A stretch of 64,000 nt of DNA from Pseudomonas saudimassiliensis (GCF_000939975.1 NZ_LK391969.1:962693-1026692), one strand, 5' to 3'; shown: positions 19,041 through 35,246, counted from the first letter of the stretch. Notes: generated by a model not told the origin, from the letters alone. Numbers and translations are program-made.

Positions 19041-19139
19041 GGTCCCATCTCCTCGAGTTTGTCACTCGTCTTGTTCAACTGGTTTCGTTTCGTTTGGTAC
19101 TGCTGCCGGATTACCCGACTGCCCGCTTGTGCGGGTCTG

Positions 19140-20372
19140 TTAAAAATTCCCCTTGAACCACCGCTTGACCTTGATCAACGGTGATTCCCTGCTCTGCTCC
19201 GAACTGTTGTGATTGCCATCGGCATGGTGCTTCATGCCGTAGTGCAGCAACCCTACTCCGGTGGAGTAGATGGGGTTGCGCACTACATCAGCCAGTCCCT
19301 TGAATTCCTGCGGCACGCCCAGGCGCACCGGCATGTGGAATATCTCTTCGGCCAGCTCGACGGCACCTTCCATCTTGGCGGTGCCGCCGGTCAGTACGAT
19401 GCCGGCCGGTATCATGTCTTCGTACCCCGACCGGCGCAGCTCGGCCTGGATCAGGGTGAACAATTCGTCGTAACGCGGCTCGACCACCTCGGCCAGCGCC
19501 TGGCGGGACAGATCCCGCGGCGGCCGCTCGCCCACGCTCGGCACCTTGATCGTCTCCTCGGGGCCGGCCAGCTTGGCCAGGGCGCAGGCGTAACGGATCT
19601 TGATCTCTTCGGCGTGCTGGGTCGGGGTGCGCAGGGCCATGGCGATGTCGTTGGTGACCTGATCGCCGGCGATCGGAATCACTGCGGTATGGCGGATCGC
19701 CCCTTCGGTGAAAATGGCGATGTCGGTGGTACCACCACCAACGTCGACCATGCATACGCCCAGCTCCTTTTCGTCCTCGGTCAGCACCGAGTAGCTGGAG
19801 GCCAGCTGCTCGAGGATCACATCCTCGACTTCCAGGCCACAGCGGCGGATGCATTTCTCGATGTTCTGCACTGCATTCATGGCGCAGGTCACCAGGTGCA
19901 CTTTGGCTTCCAGGCGTACGCCAGACATGCCGCGTGGCTCGCGCACGCCTTCCTGGTTATCGATGACGTATTCCTGGGGCAGGATGTGCAGCACCTTCTG
20001 GTCGGCAGGAATGGCCACCGCCTGGGCGGCGTCCAGTACCCGGTCGATATCCGCCTGCACCACCTCACCCTCGCGGATGGCGACGATGCCATGGGAGTTC
20101 ATGCTGCGGATATGGTTACCGGCGATGCCGGCGAACACCGAGTGGATCTGGCAGCCTGCCATCAGCTCCGCCTCTTCGATGGCGCGCTGGATGGACTGCA
20201 CGGTGGACTCGATATTCACCACGACGCCCTTCTTCATGCCGCGGGACGGATGCGAGCCGATGCCGACGATTTCCAGCTCACCGTCTGCGCCGATCTCGCC
20301 GACCAGAGCGACCACCTTGGAGGTGCCGATATCCAGTCCGACGATCATCCTGCTACCCTGCTTGCTTGCCAT
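19140..20372 (-). CDS. ftsA: Cell division protein FtsA
   Basis: Actin-like protein that tethers FtsZ filaments to the membrane and recruits late divisome proteins. It has 410 residues. It begins MASKQGSRMIVGLDIGTSKV with the phosphate-1 loop. Later come VVDVGGGTTDIA-type motifs (MVDVGGGTTDIAIF) and the adenosine motif GIVLTGGTA. The C-terminal amphipathic helix PLIKVKRWFKGNF is the membrane-targeting sequence. The start lies 2 nt after the ftsQ stop, so translation is probably coupled. Confidence 0.98.
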   Translation of the reverse strand: MASKQGSRMIVGLDIGTSKVVALVGEIGADGELEIVGIGSHPSRGMKKGVVVNIESTVQSIQRAIEEAELMAGCQIHSVFAGIAGNHIRSMNSHGIVAIREGEVVQADIDRVLDAAQAVAIPADQKVLHILPQEYVIDNQEGVREPRGMSGVRLEAKVHLVTCAMNAVQNIEKCIRRCGLEVEDVILEQLASSYSVLTEDEKELGVCMVDVGGGTTDIAIFTEGAIRHTAVIPIAGDQVTNDIAMALRTPTQHAEEIKIRYACALAKLAGPEETIKVPSVGERPPRDLSRQALAEVVEPRYDELFTLIQAELRRSGYEDMIPAGIVLTGGTAKMEGAVELAEEIFHMPVRLGVPQEFKGLADVVRNPIYSTGVGLLHYGMKHHADGNHNSSEQSRESPLIKVKRWFKGNF

Positions 20373-20374
20373 GA

Positions 20375-21241
20375 TTACTCGTTACTCCCCGTTTGAACCG
20401 TTGCAGGCTCGCGCCATGCCACTGCCATGCCATTGCTGTAGCGCAGGTCAACCCGCGCAATGAGTTCGCGGCGTTCCGACAGCATCAGCTTGTCGATGGT
20501 CAGAAAGCGCTGCATTTTTTCCACCACATCACCCTGCCCCAGCAGGATCTCGATACCTTCGCGGGTGGTCAGGAACCAGCTGCCTCGATCCCGCAGTTCC
20601 AGATGCGCCACCCGGTGCCCATAGGGGCGCAGCAGGCGGTTGAATTGCTGATAGGTCTGCATCACCCGGCGCTTGGCCCGCTCCGGCCCATTGAGCAGTG
20701 GCAGACCTTCGAAACGGTCAATCCGTTCAGGCACGAAGGCCCGACCGGCGTTATTCAACAGCGCGGCGTCACCCCAGCGCGCTACGGGCAGATGCTCGTC
20801 CAGGGTAATCACCAATTGGTCTGGCCAGACCCGCGTCACGGCCGCGCTGGCCACCCAGGGCATGGCCAGCAAGTCGGCGCGCAGCGCCTCCAGGTCGATG
20901 GTCAGCAGGCTCTCGCTCAGGTAGGGCGCAATGCTCTGGTGTACCGAGTCGCGGTCGATATATTGCAGGTCGCCTTCGACGTTGATCACGCTGATCGGCC
21001 GCTGCGCCAGCGGCTGCAGGCGGTTGACCAGTTCGAACAGCCCCATGCCGAGGATTACCAGCAGCAGCGGCCAGAGCAGTTGCTGCAGACGGCCCCGGGC
21101 GTCGCTCAGCGACGGCATGCTCCACCGCGGCCAGCTGCGCGGGGCCGGCGGGGTGACGCGCACGGCGCCCCGGGTCGGCGCACTGCGCCGCCCCAATGGT
21201 CGTCCTGCCCGTTGATCCCGAATCATCAGCCCCGGCAACAT
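20375..21241 (-). CDS. ftsQ: Cell division protein FtsQ
   Basis: Bitopic divisome scaffold that joins FtsL/FtsB to the early divisome. I chose ATG 21241 (MLPGLMIRDQ) because GAGGGA lies 8 nt upstream; a TTG six bases earlier is possible. It has 288 residues. A basic cytoplasmic tail of about 55 residues precedes one transmembrane helix (LLWPLLLVILGMGLFELV). The POTRA domain follows (ISVINVEGDLQYIDRDSV), then the beta domain with GRAFVPERID. It lies between ddl and ftsA, in the conserved cluster order. Confidence 0.95.
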   Translation of the reverse strand: MLPGLMIRDQRAGRPLGRRSAPTRGAVRVTPPAPRSWPRWSMPSLSDARGRLQQLLWPLLLVILGMGLFELVNRLQPLAQRPISVINVEGDLQYIDRDSVHQSIAPYLSESLLTIDLEALRADLLAMPWVASAAVTRVWPDQLVITLDEHLPVARWGDAALLNNAGRAFVPERIDRFEGLPLLNGPERAKRRVMQTYQQFNRLLRPYGHRVAHLELRDRGSWFLTTREGIEILLGQGDVVEKMQRFLTIDKLMLSERRELIARVDLRYSNGMAVAWREPATVQTGSNE

Positions 21242-21251
21242 GTGCAATCCC

Positions 21252-23609
<2,358 letters not shown>

Positions 23610-23620
<11 letters not shown>

Positions 23621-24683
23621 GGGCAACCTCCAGGCAGGCGCGGACCACATCCGCTGTAGCGTCGGGTTTGGCCTGCTTGCGGGCATGTTCTGCCATCAGT
23701 TGTAACGTCTCCGGTTGGGTAAACAGGGTGTTCAGCCGCTGCGCCAGCAGCGCGGCGGTAAGCATCTTTTGCGGCAGCAGTTCGGCGGCGCCGCGGTCAG
23801 CCAGATAGCGCGCGTTGGCGCTCTGGTGGTCATCGATGGCGTGGGGCAGCGGAACCAGCAGCGCCGGGCGCCCGGCGGCAGCCAGCTCGGCTACCGTCAA
23901 CGCGCCCGCACGGCATACCACCAGGTCGGCCCAGGCGTAGGCTTCGGCCATATCGGCAATGAAGGCTTCCACCTCGGCGACCACGCCGGCAGCGGCATAG
24001 GCTTCACAGGCAGCGCTCACGTGTTGCTTGCCGCACTGGTGGCGTACCTGGGGCCGCAGTTCGGTGGGCAGTTGCGCCAGCGCCTCCGGCAACAGCTTGT
24101 TCAGGGGCAAGGCGCCCAAGCTGCCGCCCAGCACCAGCAGGCGTGGCGGACGGCTGCCGTCCCAGGCCATCGGCGGTACGGCGAAGATCTCGTTGCGCAC
24201 GGGATTGCCGGTGCTGCGTCGCGCCACGCCCGGCGCGAAACTGCCATCGAACCCCTCGCAACGGCGCGCGGCGATTTTCGCCAGCAGCCGGTTGGTGGTG
24301 CCCACCACAGCGTTCTGTTCATGGATCACCAGGGGGACGCGCCGCAGCCAGGCCGCGACGCCACCCGGGCCGGTGACATAACCGCCGGCGCCCAGTACGC
24401 ACACCGGCTGCAGCTGGCGGACGACCTTGAGGGACTGACTCAAGGCACGCAGCAGCCGCACCGGCGCCTTCAGCAGGCCAGCCTTGCCCTTGCCGCGTAG
24501 TCCCTGGATATCGATGTAATGTACGGGAATGCCGGCAGCCGGGATCAGTTCGGCCTCGATACCGCGGCGGGTGCCCAGCCAGTGCACCTCGTAGCCCTGC
24601 CGCTGCAATTGCCGGGCGCAAGCCAGGGCCGGGAACACGTGTCCGCCCGTGCCGCCCGCCATGATCAGGATCTTACTGGCCAT
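23610..24683 (-). CDS. murG: UDP-N-acetylglucosamine transferase MurG (lipid II synthesis)
   Basis: Peripheral membrane glycosyltransferase that adds GlcNAc to lipid I. From ATG 24683 ([20 protein letters not shown]) it has 357 residues. Seen: the first glycine loop GGTGGH (10-15), the second, [10 protein letters not shown], and the acceptor/donor segment [20 protein letters not shown]. The start overlaps the end of ftsW by 11 nt and the end overlaps murC by 11 nt. The reading frame continues upstream to 24776, but that part lies inside ftsW and shows no homology. Confidence 0.97.
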
Positions 24684-25851
24684 GGGCAGCCTCCCGCAGC
24701 GCCTGCCGGCGCTCCCAGTCGATCCGCAGCAGCAGCCCCAGGCTGATGCAACAGACCACCAATGAGCTGCCCCCATAGCTGAGGAACGGCAGGGTCAGCC
24801 CCTTGGTCGGCAGCAGACCGATATTCACGCCCACGTTGATCAGCACCTGGCCGCACCACATGATCGCCAGGCCGTAGGCCAGGTAGGCGGAAAAGTAGCG
24901 GCCGGCCTTCTCGGCCCACAGGCCGATATACAAGGCACGCACCGCGACAAAGATCAGCAGGGCGAAGGCCGCCAGCGCGCCGATCAGCCCCAGCTCTTCG
25001 GCGAGTACCGCAAACACGAAGTCGGTGTGGGCTTCCGGCAGATAAAACTGTTTCTGGATGCTGTTGCCCAGGCCCGTGCCCAGCCACTCGCCCCGGCCGA
25101 AGGCAATCAACGCCTGGGTCAGCTGATAGCCGGTACCGTATGGATCATTCCAGGGGTTGAGGAAGCTGGTCAGGCGCTGCAGCCGGTAGGGTTCGAACAG
25201 CACCAGCAAGGCCGCCAGGCCGCCCAGCGAGCCGAACAGCAAAGTGAAGCGGAACAGGCCGACCCCACCGAGGAACAGCATGCCGGTGGCCGCGCCCATG
25301 AGCACCACGGTGGCGCCGAAATCCGGCTCGATGATCAGCAACCAGGCCATGGGGCCCAACACCATGAACGGCTTGATAAAGCCGAACCAGCGCTCCTTGA
25401 CCTCATCCCGGCGGTGCACCAGATAGCCGGCCAGGAACACCACAGCAAAGAGTTTGGCCAGCTCCGAGGGCTGCACGTTGATCGGCCCGAGGGCGATCCA
25501 GCGCCAGCTGCCGTTGACCTCCCGGCCAATCCCCGGGATCAGCACGGCGATCAGCAGAGCGAACCCCAGGAACAGCAGCGGGAAGCGGAACTGCTCCCAC
25601 AGGCTGAGGGGCACCGCCAGGGTGGCAATCATCGCGATCAGGCCGATGAGCATGTAGACCAGCTGGCGATTCATGTAATAGAGGGGGCTGCCCAGTTGCC
25701 CGGCGGCCACTTCCATCGAAGCCGAGGTGACCATGACCAGGCCCAGGCCGAGCAGCGCCAGGCTACCTACCAGCAGCGGCATATCCAGGTCGAAACGGCG
25801 CTCGCCGATCAGCGGCGCCAGGGAGCGTTGCATGGCCTCGGTGAAGATCAT
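24673..25851 (-). CDS. ftsW: Septal SEDS peptidoglycan polymerase FtsW
   Basis: SEDS-family glycosyltransferase that polymerises lipid II at the septum with its partner FtsI, also present in this cluster. It has 392 residues with about 10 hydrophobic segments. The SEDS signatures NGSWRWI, QPSELAKL and the terminal LTLPFLSYGGSSLV are present. It overlaps murD by 4 nt (ATGA) and murG by 11 nt. Confidence 0.97.
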   Translation of the reverse strand: MIFTEAMQRSLAPLIGERRFDLDMPLLVGSLALLGLGLVMVTSASMEVAAGQLGSPLYYMNRQLVYMLIGLIAMIATLAVPLSLWEQFRFPLLFLGFALLIAVLIPGIGREVNGSWRWIALGPINVQPSELAKLFAVVFLAGYLVHRRDEVKERWFGFIKPFMVLGPMAWLLIIEPDFGATVVLMGAATGMLFLGGVGLFRFTLLFGSLGGLAALLVLFEPYRLQRLTSFLNPWNDPYGTGYQLTQALIAFGRGEWLGTGLGNSIQKQFYLPEAHTDFVFAVLAEELGLIGALAAFALLIFVAVRALYIGLWAEKAGRYFSAYLAYGLAIMWCGQVLINVGVNIGLLPTKGLTLPFLSYGGSSLVVCCISLGLLLRIDWERRQALREAAHGQ

Positions 25852-27197
25852 GCCGATAGCCTCCCGACCGCGTCGGCAAACAGCCGGCCACGCTCCTCGA
25901 AGTTGCGGAACATGTCCAGGCTGGCACAGGCCGGCGACAGCAGTACCGCGTCGCCCGGTTCGGCCACGGCCGCAGCCGCCGCCACCGCCTCATCCAGGGT
26001 CGCCACCCGCTGCACGGGTACATGGCCGGTGAGCAATTGCTCCAGCACCGGCGCGTCCCGGCCCAGCAGGATGACCGCGCGGCAATGACGGCTGATGGGC
26101 GCAACCAGCGCCGAGAAATCGGCGCCCTTGCCATCACCACCGGCAATCAGTACCTGCTTGCCGGCCAGATCGGCGCCAAAGCCTTCGATGGCGGCCAGGG
26201 CAGCGCCGACGTTGGTCGCCTTGGAGTCGTCGTAATAATCCACGCCGCCATGCTGGCCGAGCCACTGGCAACGGTGCGGCAGGCCGGCGAACTCCCGCAG
26301 GGTCGCCAGCATGGCGTCCAGCGGCAGGCCGACCGCGTGGCCCAGGGCCAGCGCCGCCAGCGCATTGGCCTGGTTATGGGCGCCACGGATCTTCAGTTCG
26401 GCGGTGGGCATCAGGGCATTGAATTCAAAGGCCAGCCAATTGGCGCCATCTTTCTCGATGAGGCCGAAACCGCGGAAATCGGGGCGGGACAGGCCAAAGC
26501 TCCAGCACGGCAGCTGATCGGCCACCAGCGGCCGGGTCAGGGCGTCATCCCGGTTGATCACCACCTGGCGGGCACCACGGAAGATGCGGTGTTTGGCCAG
26601 GTGGTAGGCCTGCAGATCGCCATAGCGATCCATGTGGTCCTCGGAGACGTTCAACACGGTGGCCACTTCGGCGTTCAGCGTCCAGGTGGTTTCCAACTGG
26701 AAACTGGATAGCTCCAGCACGTAGAGATCAGCCCGCTGGTCCAGCAGATCCAGCGCCGGGGTGCCGATATTGCCGCCCACCGCCACCTGCCGGCCAGCCT
26801 TCTCGGCCATGGCGCCCACCAGGGTGGTGACGGTGCTCTTGGCGTTGGAGCCGGTGATGGCAACGATGGGGGCATCCGCCTCGCGGGCGAACAGTTCTAT
26901 ATCGCCGACCACACTGACGCCCGCATCCAGCGCAGCCTTGATCGCCGGGGTGGCCAGGGCGATGCCGGGACTGACGATCAGCTCATCGGCGCCGGCCAGC
27001 AGCGCGGCATCCAGCTCGCCCAGGTAGAGATCAGCCATGGGCGCGAAGCGCTTGAGCTTGTCCAGCCCCGGCGGATTGGCACGGGTGTCGCAAACGGCAA
27101 ACGGCAGATCGCGTCCGGCCAGGTACCGCGCAACCGAGAGACCGGTTGCGCCGAGGCCGACGATGATCCGCTGTTTGTCCGTGGTGATCAGTGACAC
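25848..27197 (-). CDS. murD: UDP-N-acetylmuramoylalanine-D-glutamate ligase
   Basis: Adds D-Glu to UDP-MurNAc-L-Ala. It has 449 residues. Seen: the N-terminal Rossmann-type IIVGLGATGLS, the P-loop GSNAKST (116-122; the NAK form is common in Pseudomonas MurD, compared with NGK elsewhere), NVSEDHMDRY, and DDSKATNVGAALAA. It starts 10 nt after the mraY stop and its stop overlaps ftsW. Confidence 0.97.
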   Translation of the reverse strand: MSLITTDKQRIIVGLGATGLSVARYLAGRDLPFAVCDTRANPPGLDKLKRFAPMADLYLGELDAALLAGADELIVSPGIALATPAIKAALDAGVSVVGDIELFAREADAPIVAITGSNAKSTVTTLVGAMAEKAGRQVAVGGNIGTPALDLLDQRADLYVLELSSFQLETTWTLNAEVATVLNVSEDHMDRYGDLQAYHLAKHRIFRGARQVVINRDDALTRPLVADQLPCWSFGLSRPDFRGFGLIEKDGANWLAFEFNALMPTAELKIRGAHNQANALAALALGHAVGLPLDAMLATLREFAGLPHRCQWLGQHGGVDYYDDSKATNVGAALAAIEGFGADLAGKQVLIAGGDGKGADFSALVAPISRHCRAVILLGRDAPVLEQLLTGHVPVQRVATLDEAVAAAAAVAEPGDAVLLSPACASLDMFRNFEERGRLFADAVGRLSA

Positions 27198-27207
27198 CTT
27201 GTATTCC

Positions 27208-28290
27208 TCAACGCAGCTTCAGGGTGGACAGGCCGATCAGCACCAGTACCACGGTGATGATCCAGAAACGCACAATGACCCGTGGCTCGGGCCAGCCCTT
27301 CAATTCGAAATGGTGGTGAATCGGCGCCATGCGAAATACCCGGCGGCCGGTCAGCTTGAACGAAGCGACCTGGACGATCACCGACAGGGTCTCGACCACG
27401 AAGATGCCGCCCATGATGAACAACACGATTTCCTGGCGAACGATCACCGCGATCACCCCCAGCGCGGCGCCCAGCGCCAGCGCACCCACATCGCCCATGA
27501 ACACCTGGGCCGGATAGGTGTTGAACCAGAGGAAACCGAGGCCGGCGCCGATCAGCGCGCCGCAGAAGATCAGCAGCTCCCCGGAGCCCTGCACATAGGG
27601 GATCAGCAGGTATTGCGAAAACTGGAAGTTGCCTGACAGGTAGGCAAAAATGCCCAGCGCGCCACCGACCATGACCGTGGGCAGGATTGCCAGACCATCG
27701 AGCCCGTCGGTGAGGTTGACCGCGTTGCTGGCCCCGACGATGACGAAATAGGTCAGGACGATGAAAAAGGCACCCAGCTGAAATTCGATTGTCTTGAAGA
27801 ACGGCACGATCAGCGTGGTGTCGGCGGGGGTATCGGCCGCCATATACAGCACCACGGCGGCGACCAGGCCGAACACCGATTGCCAGAAGTATTTCCAGCG
27901 CGACGGCAGGCCACGGGAATTCTTCTCCACCACCTTACGGTAATCGTCGACCCAGCCGATGGCCCCGAAGCTGACCGTCACCCCCAGCACCACCCAGACA
28001 TAGAGGTTGCTGAGGTCGGCCCACAACAGGGTGCTGACGGTGATCGCCATCAGGATCAGCGCACCACCCATGGTAGGCGTGCCCTTTTTGGACAGGTGCG
28101 ACTGCGGGCCGTCGTTGCGCACCGACTGGCCGATCTGGCGCAGTTGCAGGGTGCGAATCATCCAGGGCCCCAGGAACAGCGCCAGCGCCAGCGCCGTGAG
28201 CACCCCGAAGATGCCCCGCAGGGTCAGGTACTGGAAAACACCGAACCCGGTGTGAAATTGTTGGAGATATTGAGCAAGTATCAGCAGCAT
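27208..28290 (-). CDS. mraY: Phospho-MurNAc-pentapeptide translocase
   Basis: Integral membrane enzyme that transfers phospho-MurNAc-pentapeptide to undecaprenyl phosphate, making lipid I. It has 360 residues and about 10 transmembrane segments. Seen: [14 protein letters not shown] at the first cytoplasmic loop, the Mg-binding [26 protein letters not shown], and [12 protein letters not shown] near the C-terminus. It follows murF by 5 nt. Confidence 0.98.
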   Translation of the reverse strand: MLLILAQYLQQFHTGFGVFQYLTLRGIFGVLTALALALFLGPWMIRTLQLRQIGQSVRNDGPQSHLSKKGTPTMGGALILMAITVSTLLWADLSNLYVWVVLGVTVSFGAIGWVDDYRKVVEKNSRGLPSRWKYFWQSVFGLVAAVVLYMAADTPADTTLIVPFFKTIEFQLGAFFIVLTYFVIVGASNAVNLTDGLDGLAILPTVMVGGALGIFAYLSGNFQFSQYLLIPYVQGSGELLIFCGALIGAGLGFLWFNTYPAQVFMGDVGALALGAALGVIAVIVRQEIVLFIMGGIFVVETLSVIVQVASFKLTGRRVFRMAPIHHHFELKGWPEPRVIVRFWIITVVLVLIGLSTLKLR

Positions 28291-28295
28291 GTCGG

Positions 28296-29661
28296 CTAGC
28301 CCTCTTCCCTGATCTGCGAGCCTGCCACCAGAGCGGCGACGACCTCTTCCATGCCCGCGCTGCGCGAGCCCTTGACCAGCACCCGCGTTTGCGGGTCCAG
28401 CCGTGTTCTGAGTGCCGCCGACAATGCCGCGCGATCGGCAAATACCTGACCGCCTTCGCCGAATTCGGCAGCGGCCAGTGCGGACAACCGCCCGGTCACA
28501 TACAGGCCGTCCAGGCCTTGGGCCTTGGCGTAGGCACCGATCTGCGCATGGGCTTGTTCTTCCGTCGCCCCCAGTTCACCCATGTCGCCCAGTACCAGCA
28601 GACGCTGGCCCGGCAGGCTGGCCAGCAGATCGATCGCAGCGCGCACCGACGCCGGGTTGGCGTTGTAGCTGTCATCGATGATCACCGCGCCGTTTTCCCC
28701 GGCCAGGCGTTTGCCGCGGCCGGCCATGGGCTGCAGCTTGCCCAAGCCGCGGCCAATAGCATCCAGCGAAATACTCAGTGCCTGGGCTGCGCCCGCTGCC
28801 GCCAGGGCATTGGCCACGTTATGTGCGCCGGCCACCTGCAACTGGATAACGGTTTCTCCAAAGGGGGAAATCAGCGTGAACCGCGGGCAGCCGGACTCGT
28901 CGAGGGTCACCCCTTCGGCGCGCAGTTCGGCGGTCGAATTCTGTGTGCTGAACACGTGCTTTCTGCGCTCGCCGAGTGCCTGGTACCAGCTTTCGAACCA
29001 GGGACTATCGAGATTGATCACGCCCTGGCCATCGCGCTCCAGCCCGGCGAAGATTTCGCCCTTGGCTTCGGCAATGGCCTGTTCGCTGCCGAAACGGCCG
29101 AGATGGGCGGTACCAGCATTGGTCAGCACGCTCACGCTCGGCTTGGCCAGGCGCATGCTGTAGGCGATATCGCCCTTTGCCGCAGCGCCCATTTCCACTA
29201 CTGCATACTGGTGCTCCGGCGCCAGCTCGAGCAACGTCAGGGGCACGCCCAGTTCGTTATTCAGGTTGCCGCGGGTGGCCAGTACCCGGCCGCATTCGCC
29301 GAGAATCGAGGCGAGCATTTCCTTGACCGTGGTCTTGCCGCTGGAGCCGGTGATGGCAACCAGCGGCCCGGTGAAGGCCGCCCGGTTCAAGGCACCGAGC
29401 TGCCCCAGGGCATAGGCGCAGTCATGCACCACCAATTGCGGAAGAGGGTCTTCGACCGGACGCTCGACCAGGGCGGCGGTAGCGCCGCGGGCCCGGGCCT
29501 GGGCGATGAAATCATGGCCATCGACACGGCTGCCGGGCAGCGCGACGAACAGGCCGCCGGCCTGGACCGTGCGGGCATCGATGCTCACGCTATCGAAACT
29601 GGCATCGCCGCCCTCAAGGCTGGCATTGAGCGGTTTGAGTAGGTCCGAGAGACGCATCGCT

Positions 29662-29669
<8 letters not shown>
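28296..29669 (-). CDS. murF: UDP-MurNAc-tripeptide-D-Ala-D-Ala ligase
   Basis: Adds the D-Ala-D-Ala dipeptide (made by Ddl, also in this cluster) to the UDP-MurNAc-tripeptide. From ATG 29669 ([11 protein letters not shown]), with GGGAGA just upstream, it has 457 residues. Seen: P-loop GSSGKTT (108-114), [27 protein letters not shown] and VLGDMGELG. It overlaps murE by 8 nt. Upstream codons to 29759 belong to the murE region. Confidence 0.97.
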
Positions 29670-33162
<3,493 letters not shown>

Positions 33163-33166
<4 letters not shown>

Positions 33167-34104
33167 CTGTGTTTCTCCGCCACGCGCAATACCGCGCTGC
33201 GCGCCCGGGGGTTGGCGGCGATCTCGGCGGCGGACGGCTTGATCGCCTTGCCCACCAGCTTCAGGCTGGTATGGATATCGGCGTCGCGCACCGGCAGGCC
33301 ACGGGGCAAGGGCTCGCCCTTGGCTTCGCGGCGCATGAACTGCTTGACCTGGCGATCCTCGAGGGAATGGAAGCTGATCACCGCCAGGCGCCCACCAGGG
33401 GCCAGGACCTCCAGCGCAGCGCGCAGGCCGTCTGCCAGATCCTCAAGCTCGCGGTTGATGAAGATGCGGATACCCTGGAACGCACGGGTGGCCGGATGCT
33501 TGTGCTTTTCCCACGCCGGGTTGGCAACCTTGATCACTTCGGCCAGGTCGGCGGTGCGGGTGAATGGCTGCTCGGCGCGGCGGTTGACGATCGCCCGGGC
33601 CATACGCCGGGAAAAGCGTTCCTCGCCGTACTCCCAGAGTACGGTGGCAATATCGGCCTCGTCGGCATTGTTGATCCAGTCGGCGGCGCTCTGGCCGACA
33701 TCGGGATTCATGCGCATGTCCAGCGGGCCGTCATTGAGGAAGCTGAAGCCCCGTTCCGGGTCGTCGAGTTGCGGCGAGGACACGCCCAGATCGAGCAACA
33801 CGCCATCGACCTGGCCGTACAGGCCGCGCTCACGCAGCTCTTCGGCCATGTCGGCAAATGAGCGTTGTACAACGACAAAGCGGCCGTCTTCGGCCGCCAG
33901 CTGGTTACCGACCCGGATCGCCTCCGGGTCCTTGTCGAACCCGAGCAGCCGCCCCCCATCGGCCAGCTGCTGCAAGATGGCACGGCTATGCCCACCCCGG
34001 CCAAAGGTGCCGTCTATATAAGTACCTTCCGGGCGAACCGCGAGACCTTCCAGCGCTTCGTTCAGCAGTACACTGACATGTTTCAATTCGGTCTGCTGAT
34101 TCAT
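33163..34104 (-). CDS. rsmH: 16S rRNA (cytosine-1402-N4)-methyltransferase
   Basis: Methylates N4 of C1402 in the ribosomal P-site. RsmI, which adds the 2'-O-methyl to the same nucleotide, is encoded about 1.2 kb upstream of the cluster promoter. It has 313 residues. Seen: [16 protein letters not shown]-binding GTFGRGGHS (32-40), [20 protein letters not shown], and the C-terminal [11 protein letters not shown]. It overlaps mraZ by 4 nt and ftsL by 4 nt. Confidence 0.98.
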
Positions 34105-34556
34105 AGACTCAACGAGTGCAGTTCCGCCGGCAACTCGCCAACGTCCTGCTCTTCTTCCAGGTAAGCGGCGGTGGTGGTCTGCCAGACCTCTTCACTCCAC
34201 AGCTCGAATTTGCTCAATTGACCCACCAGCATGACTTTCTTGTCGAGGCCGGCATGATCGCGTAACAACGGTGGCACGACGAAGCGGCCATGGCTGTCCA
34301 GTTCTATTTCATTGGCATTACCGATCAACAGACGATTGAGTCGTTTGACCGCGGGGTGCATGTTGGGCGCCTTGCGTAGCTGCTGCTCGACGGCCTCCCA
34401 TTCATGCAGGGGATAGATCCACAGGCAGCGTTCTTCGAGGGCAATAGTCGCGACAAGCTGACCGCCACAGGAATCCAGCAGACGATCACGATACCGGGCA
34501 GGCATCGCAAGTCGCCCCTTGGCGTCCAGATTGATGGCGTTCGCTCCACGAAACAC
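34101..34556 (-). CDS. mraZ: Transcriptional regulator MraZ
   Basis: DNA-binding protein of 151 residues that binds repeats upstream of its own operon and represses the division cluster in bacteria where this was studied. It starts at GTG 34556 ([14 protein letters not shown]) with GGGGA upstream. Two SpoVT/AbrB-like repeats are visible: [15 protein letters not shown] near residue 10 and [15 protein letters not shown] near 82. A matching operator lies immediately upstream at 34601-34635. It is the first gene of the cluster and overlaps rsmH by 4 nt. Confidence 0.97.
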   Translation of the reverse strand: MFRGANAINLDAKGRLAMPARYRDRLLDSCGGQLVATIALEERCLWIYPLHEWEAVEQQLRKAPNMHPAVKRLNRLLIGNANEIELDSHGRFVVPPLLRDHAGLDKKVMLVGQLSKFELWSEEVWQTTTAAYLEEEQDVGELPAELHSLSL

Positions 34557-34600
34557 GTTTTATTATTCCCCTGATGAGACCACAGCTTGGACAACGTCCA

Positions 34601-34645
34601 GCCCAGAAAAATCCACTTTCACCCACTTCAGCCCACTTTCGCACA
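34601..34645 (-). promoter_or_regulatory. MraZ operator: 10-bp-periodic TGGGN boxes
   Basis: Reading the minus strand: boxes TGGGC (34631-34635), TGGGT (34621-34625), TGGAT (34611-34615, degenerate) and TGGGC (34601-34605), each separated by exactly 5 nt. A fifth weak box TGTGC (34641-34645) touches the -10. MraZ is known to bind direct TGGGN repeats spaced by 5 nt. The array covers the expected start of transcription and the early leader. Confidence 0.85.
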
Positions 34646-34673
34646 CTATAGAAAGGCGCCCACACAGCGTCAA
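34645..34673 (-). promoter_or_regulatory. Predicted sigma70 promoter of the mraZ division cluster
   Basis: -35 TTGACG (34668-34673), exactly 17 nt, -10 TATAGT (34645-34650). Predicted start is near 34638, inside the MraZ box array, giving a leader of about 80 nt before mraZ. This is the only strong promoter I found ahead of the 17-kb cluster. Confidence 0.85.
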
Positions 34674-34797
34674 GCCACCAATTCACAGAAAAAGCCTTAT
34701 GTGACGAGGGGTTAGCGGGTAACGGCAAATGGGGAAGAACTAACCGGAGCGGCGCATAAAAAAGAAGTAGAGCAATAACAAGAAGATGCTCCTCGAA

Positions 34798-34816
34798 CTT
34801 AATGTTCAACATTAAG
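34798..34816. repeat. Perfect 9-bp inverted repeat between rnpB and mraZ
   Basis: CTTAATGTTCAACATTAAG: 9-bp arms around a single C. It lies in an AT-rich patch about 125 bp upstream of the mraZ -35 and 37 bp beyond the rnpB U tract. The geometry suits a dimeric protein operator better than an RNA hairpin. No regulator is known to me for it. Nothing else is apparent in 34674-34852. Confidence 0.5.
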
Positions 34817-34852
34817 TAAGAAGCATTTTATCGGCGGGGAAAATTTCAGGCG

Positions 34853-34861
34853 GAAAAAATC
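34853..34861 (-). terminator. U tract ending rnpB
   Basis: On the minus strand the 3' P1 arm is followed by TGATTTTTTCC. The P1 helix itself may serve as the terminator stem, or polymerase may pause here before processing. The next gene on this strand is mraZ. Confidence 0.5.
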
Positions 34862-35210
<349 letters not shown>

Positions 35211-35217
35211 GAGCGCA

Positions 35218-35246
35218 AGGTTAGCCCGGTTGCCGCCCGACAGCAA
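35218..35246 (-). promoter_or_regulatory. Predicted rnpB promoter
   Basis: -35 TTGCTG (35241-35246), 17-nt spacer, -10 TAACCT (35218-35223), with 7 nt to position 35210 where the P1 helix begins. The spacing supports both the promoter and the 5' end of the RNA. Confidence 0.6.

Noticed and set aside
25848-27197. Defective P-loop in MurD (GSNAKST instead of GSNGKST)
   Set aside because: The NAK form is familiar from Pseudomonas MurD, so it is a lineage variant, not a broken site.
34798-34816. Palindrome as an rnpB or upstream transcription terminator
   Set aside because: A one-base loop cannot close as an RNA hairpin, the stem is AT-rich and no U tract follows.
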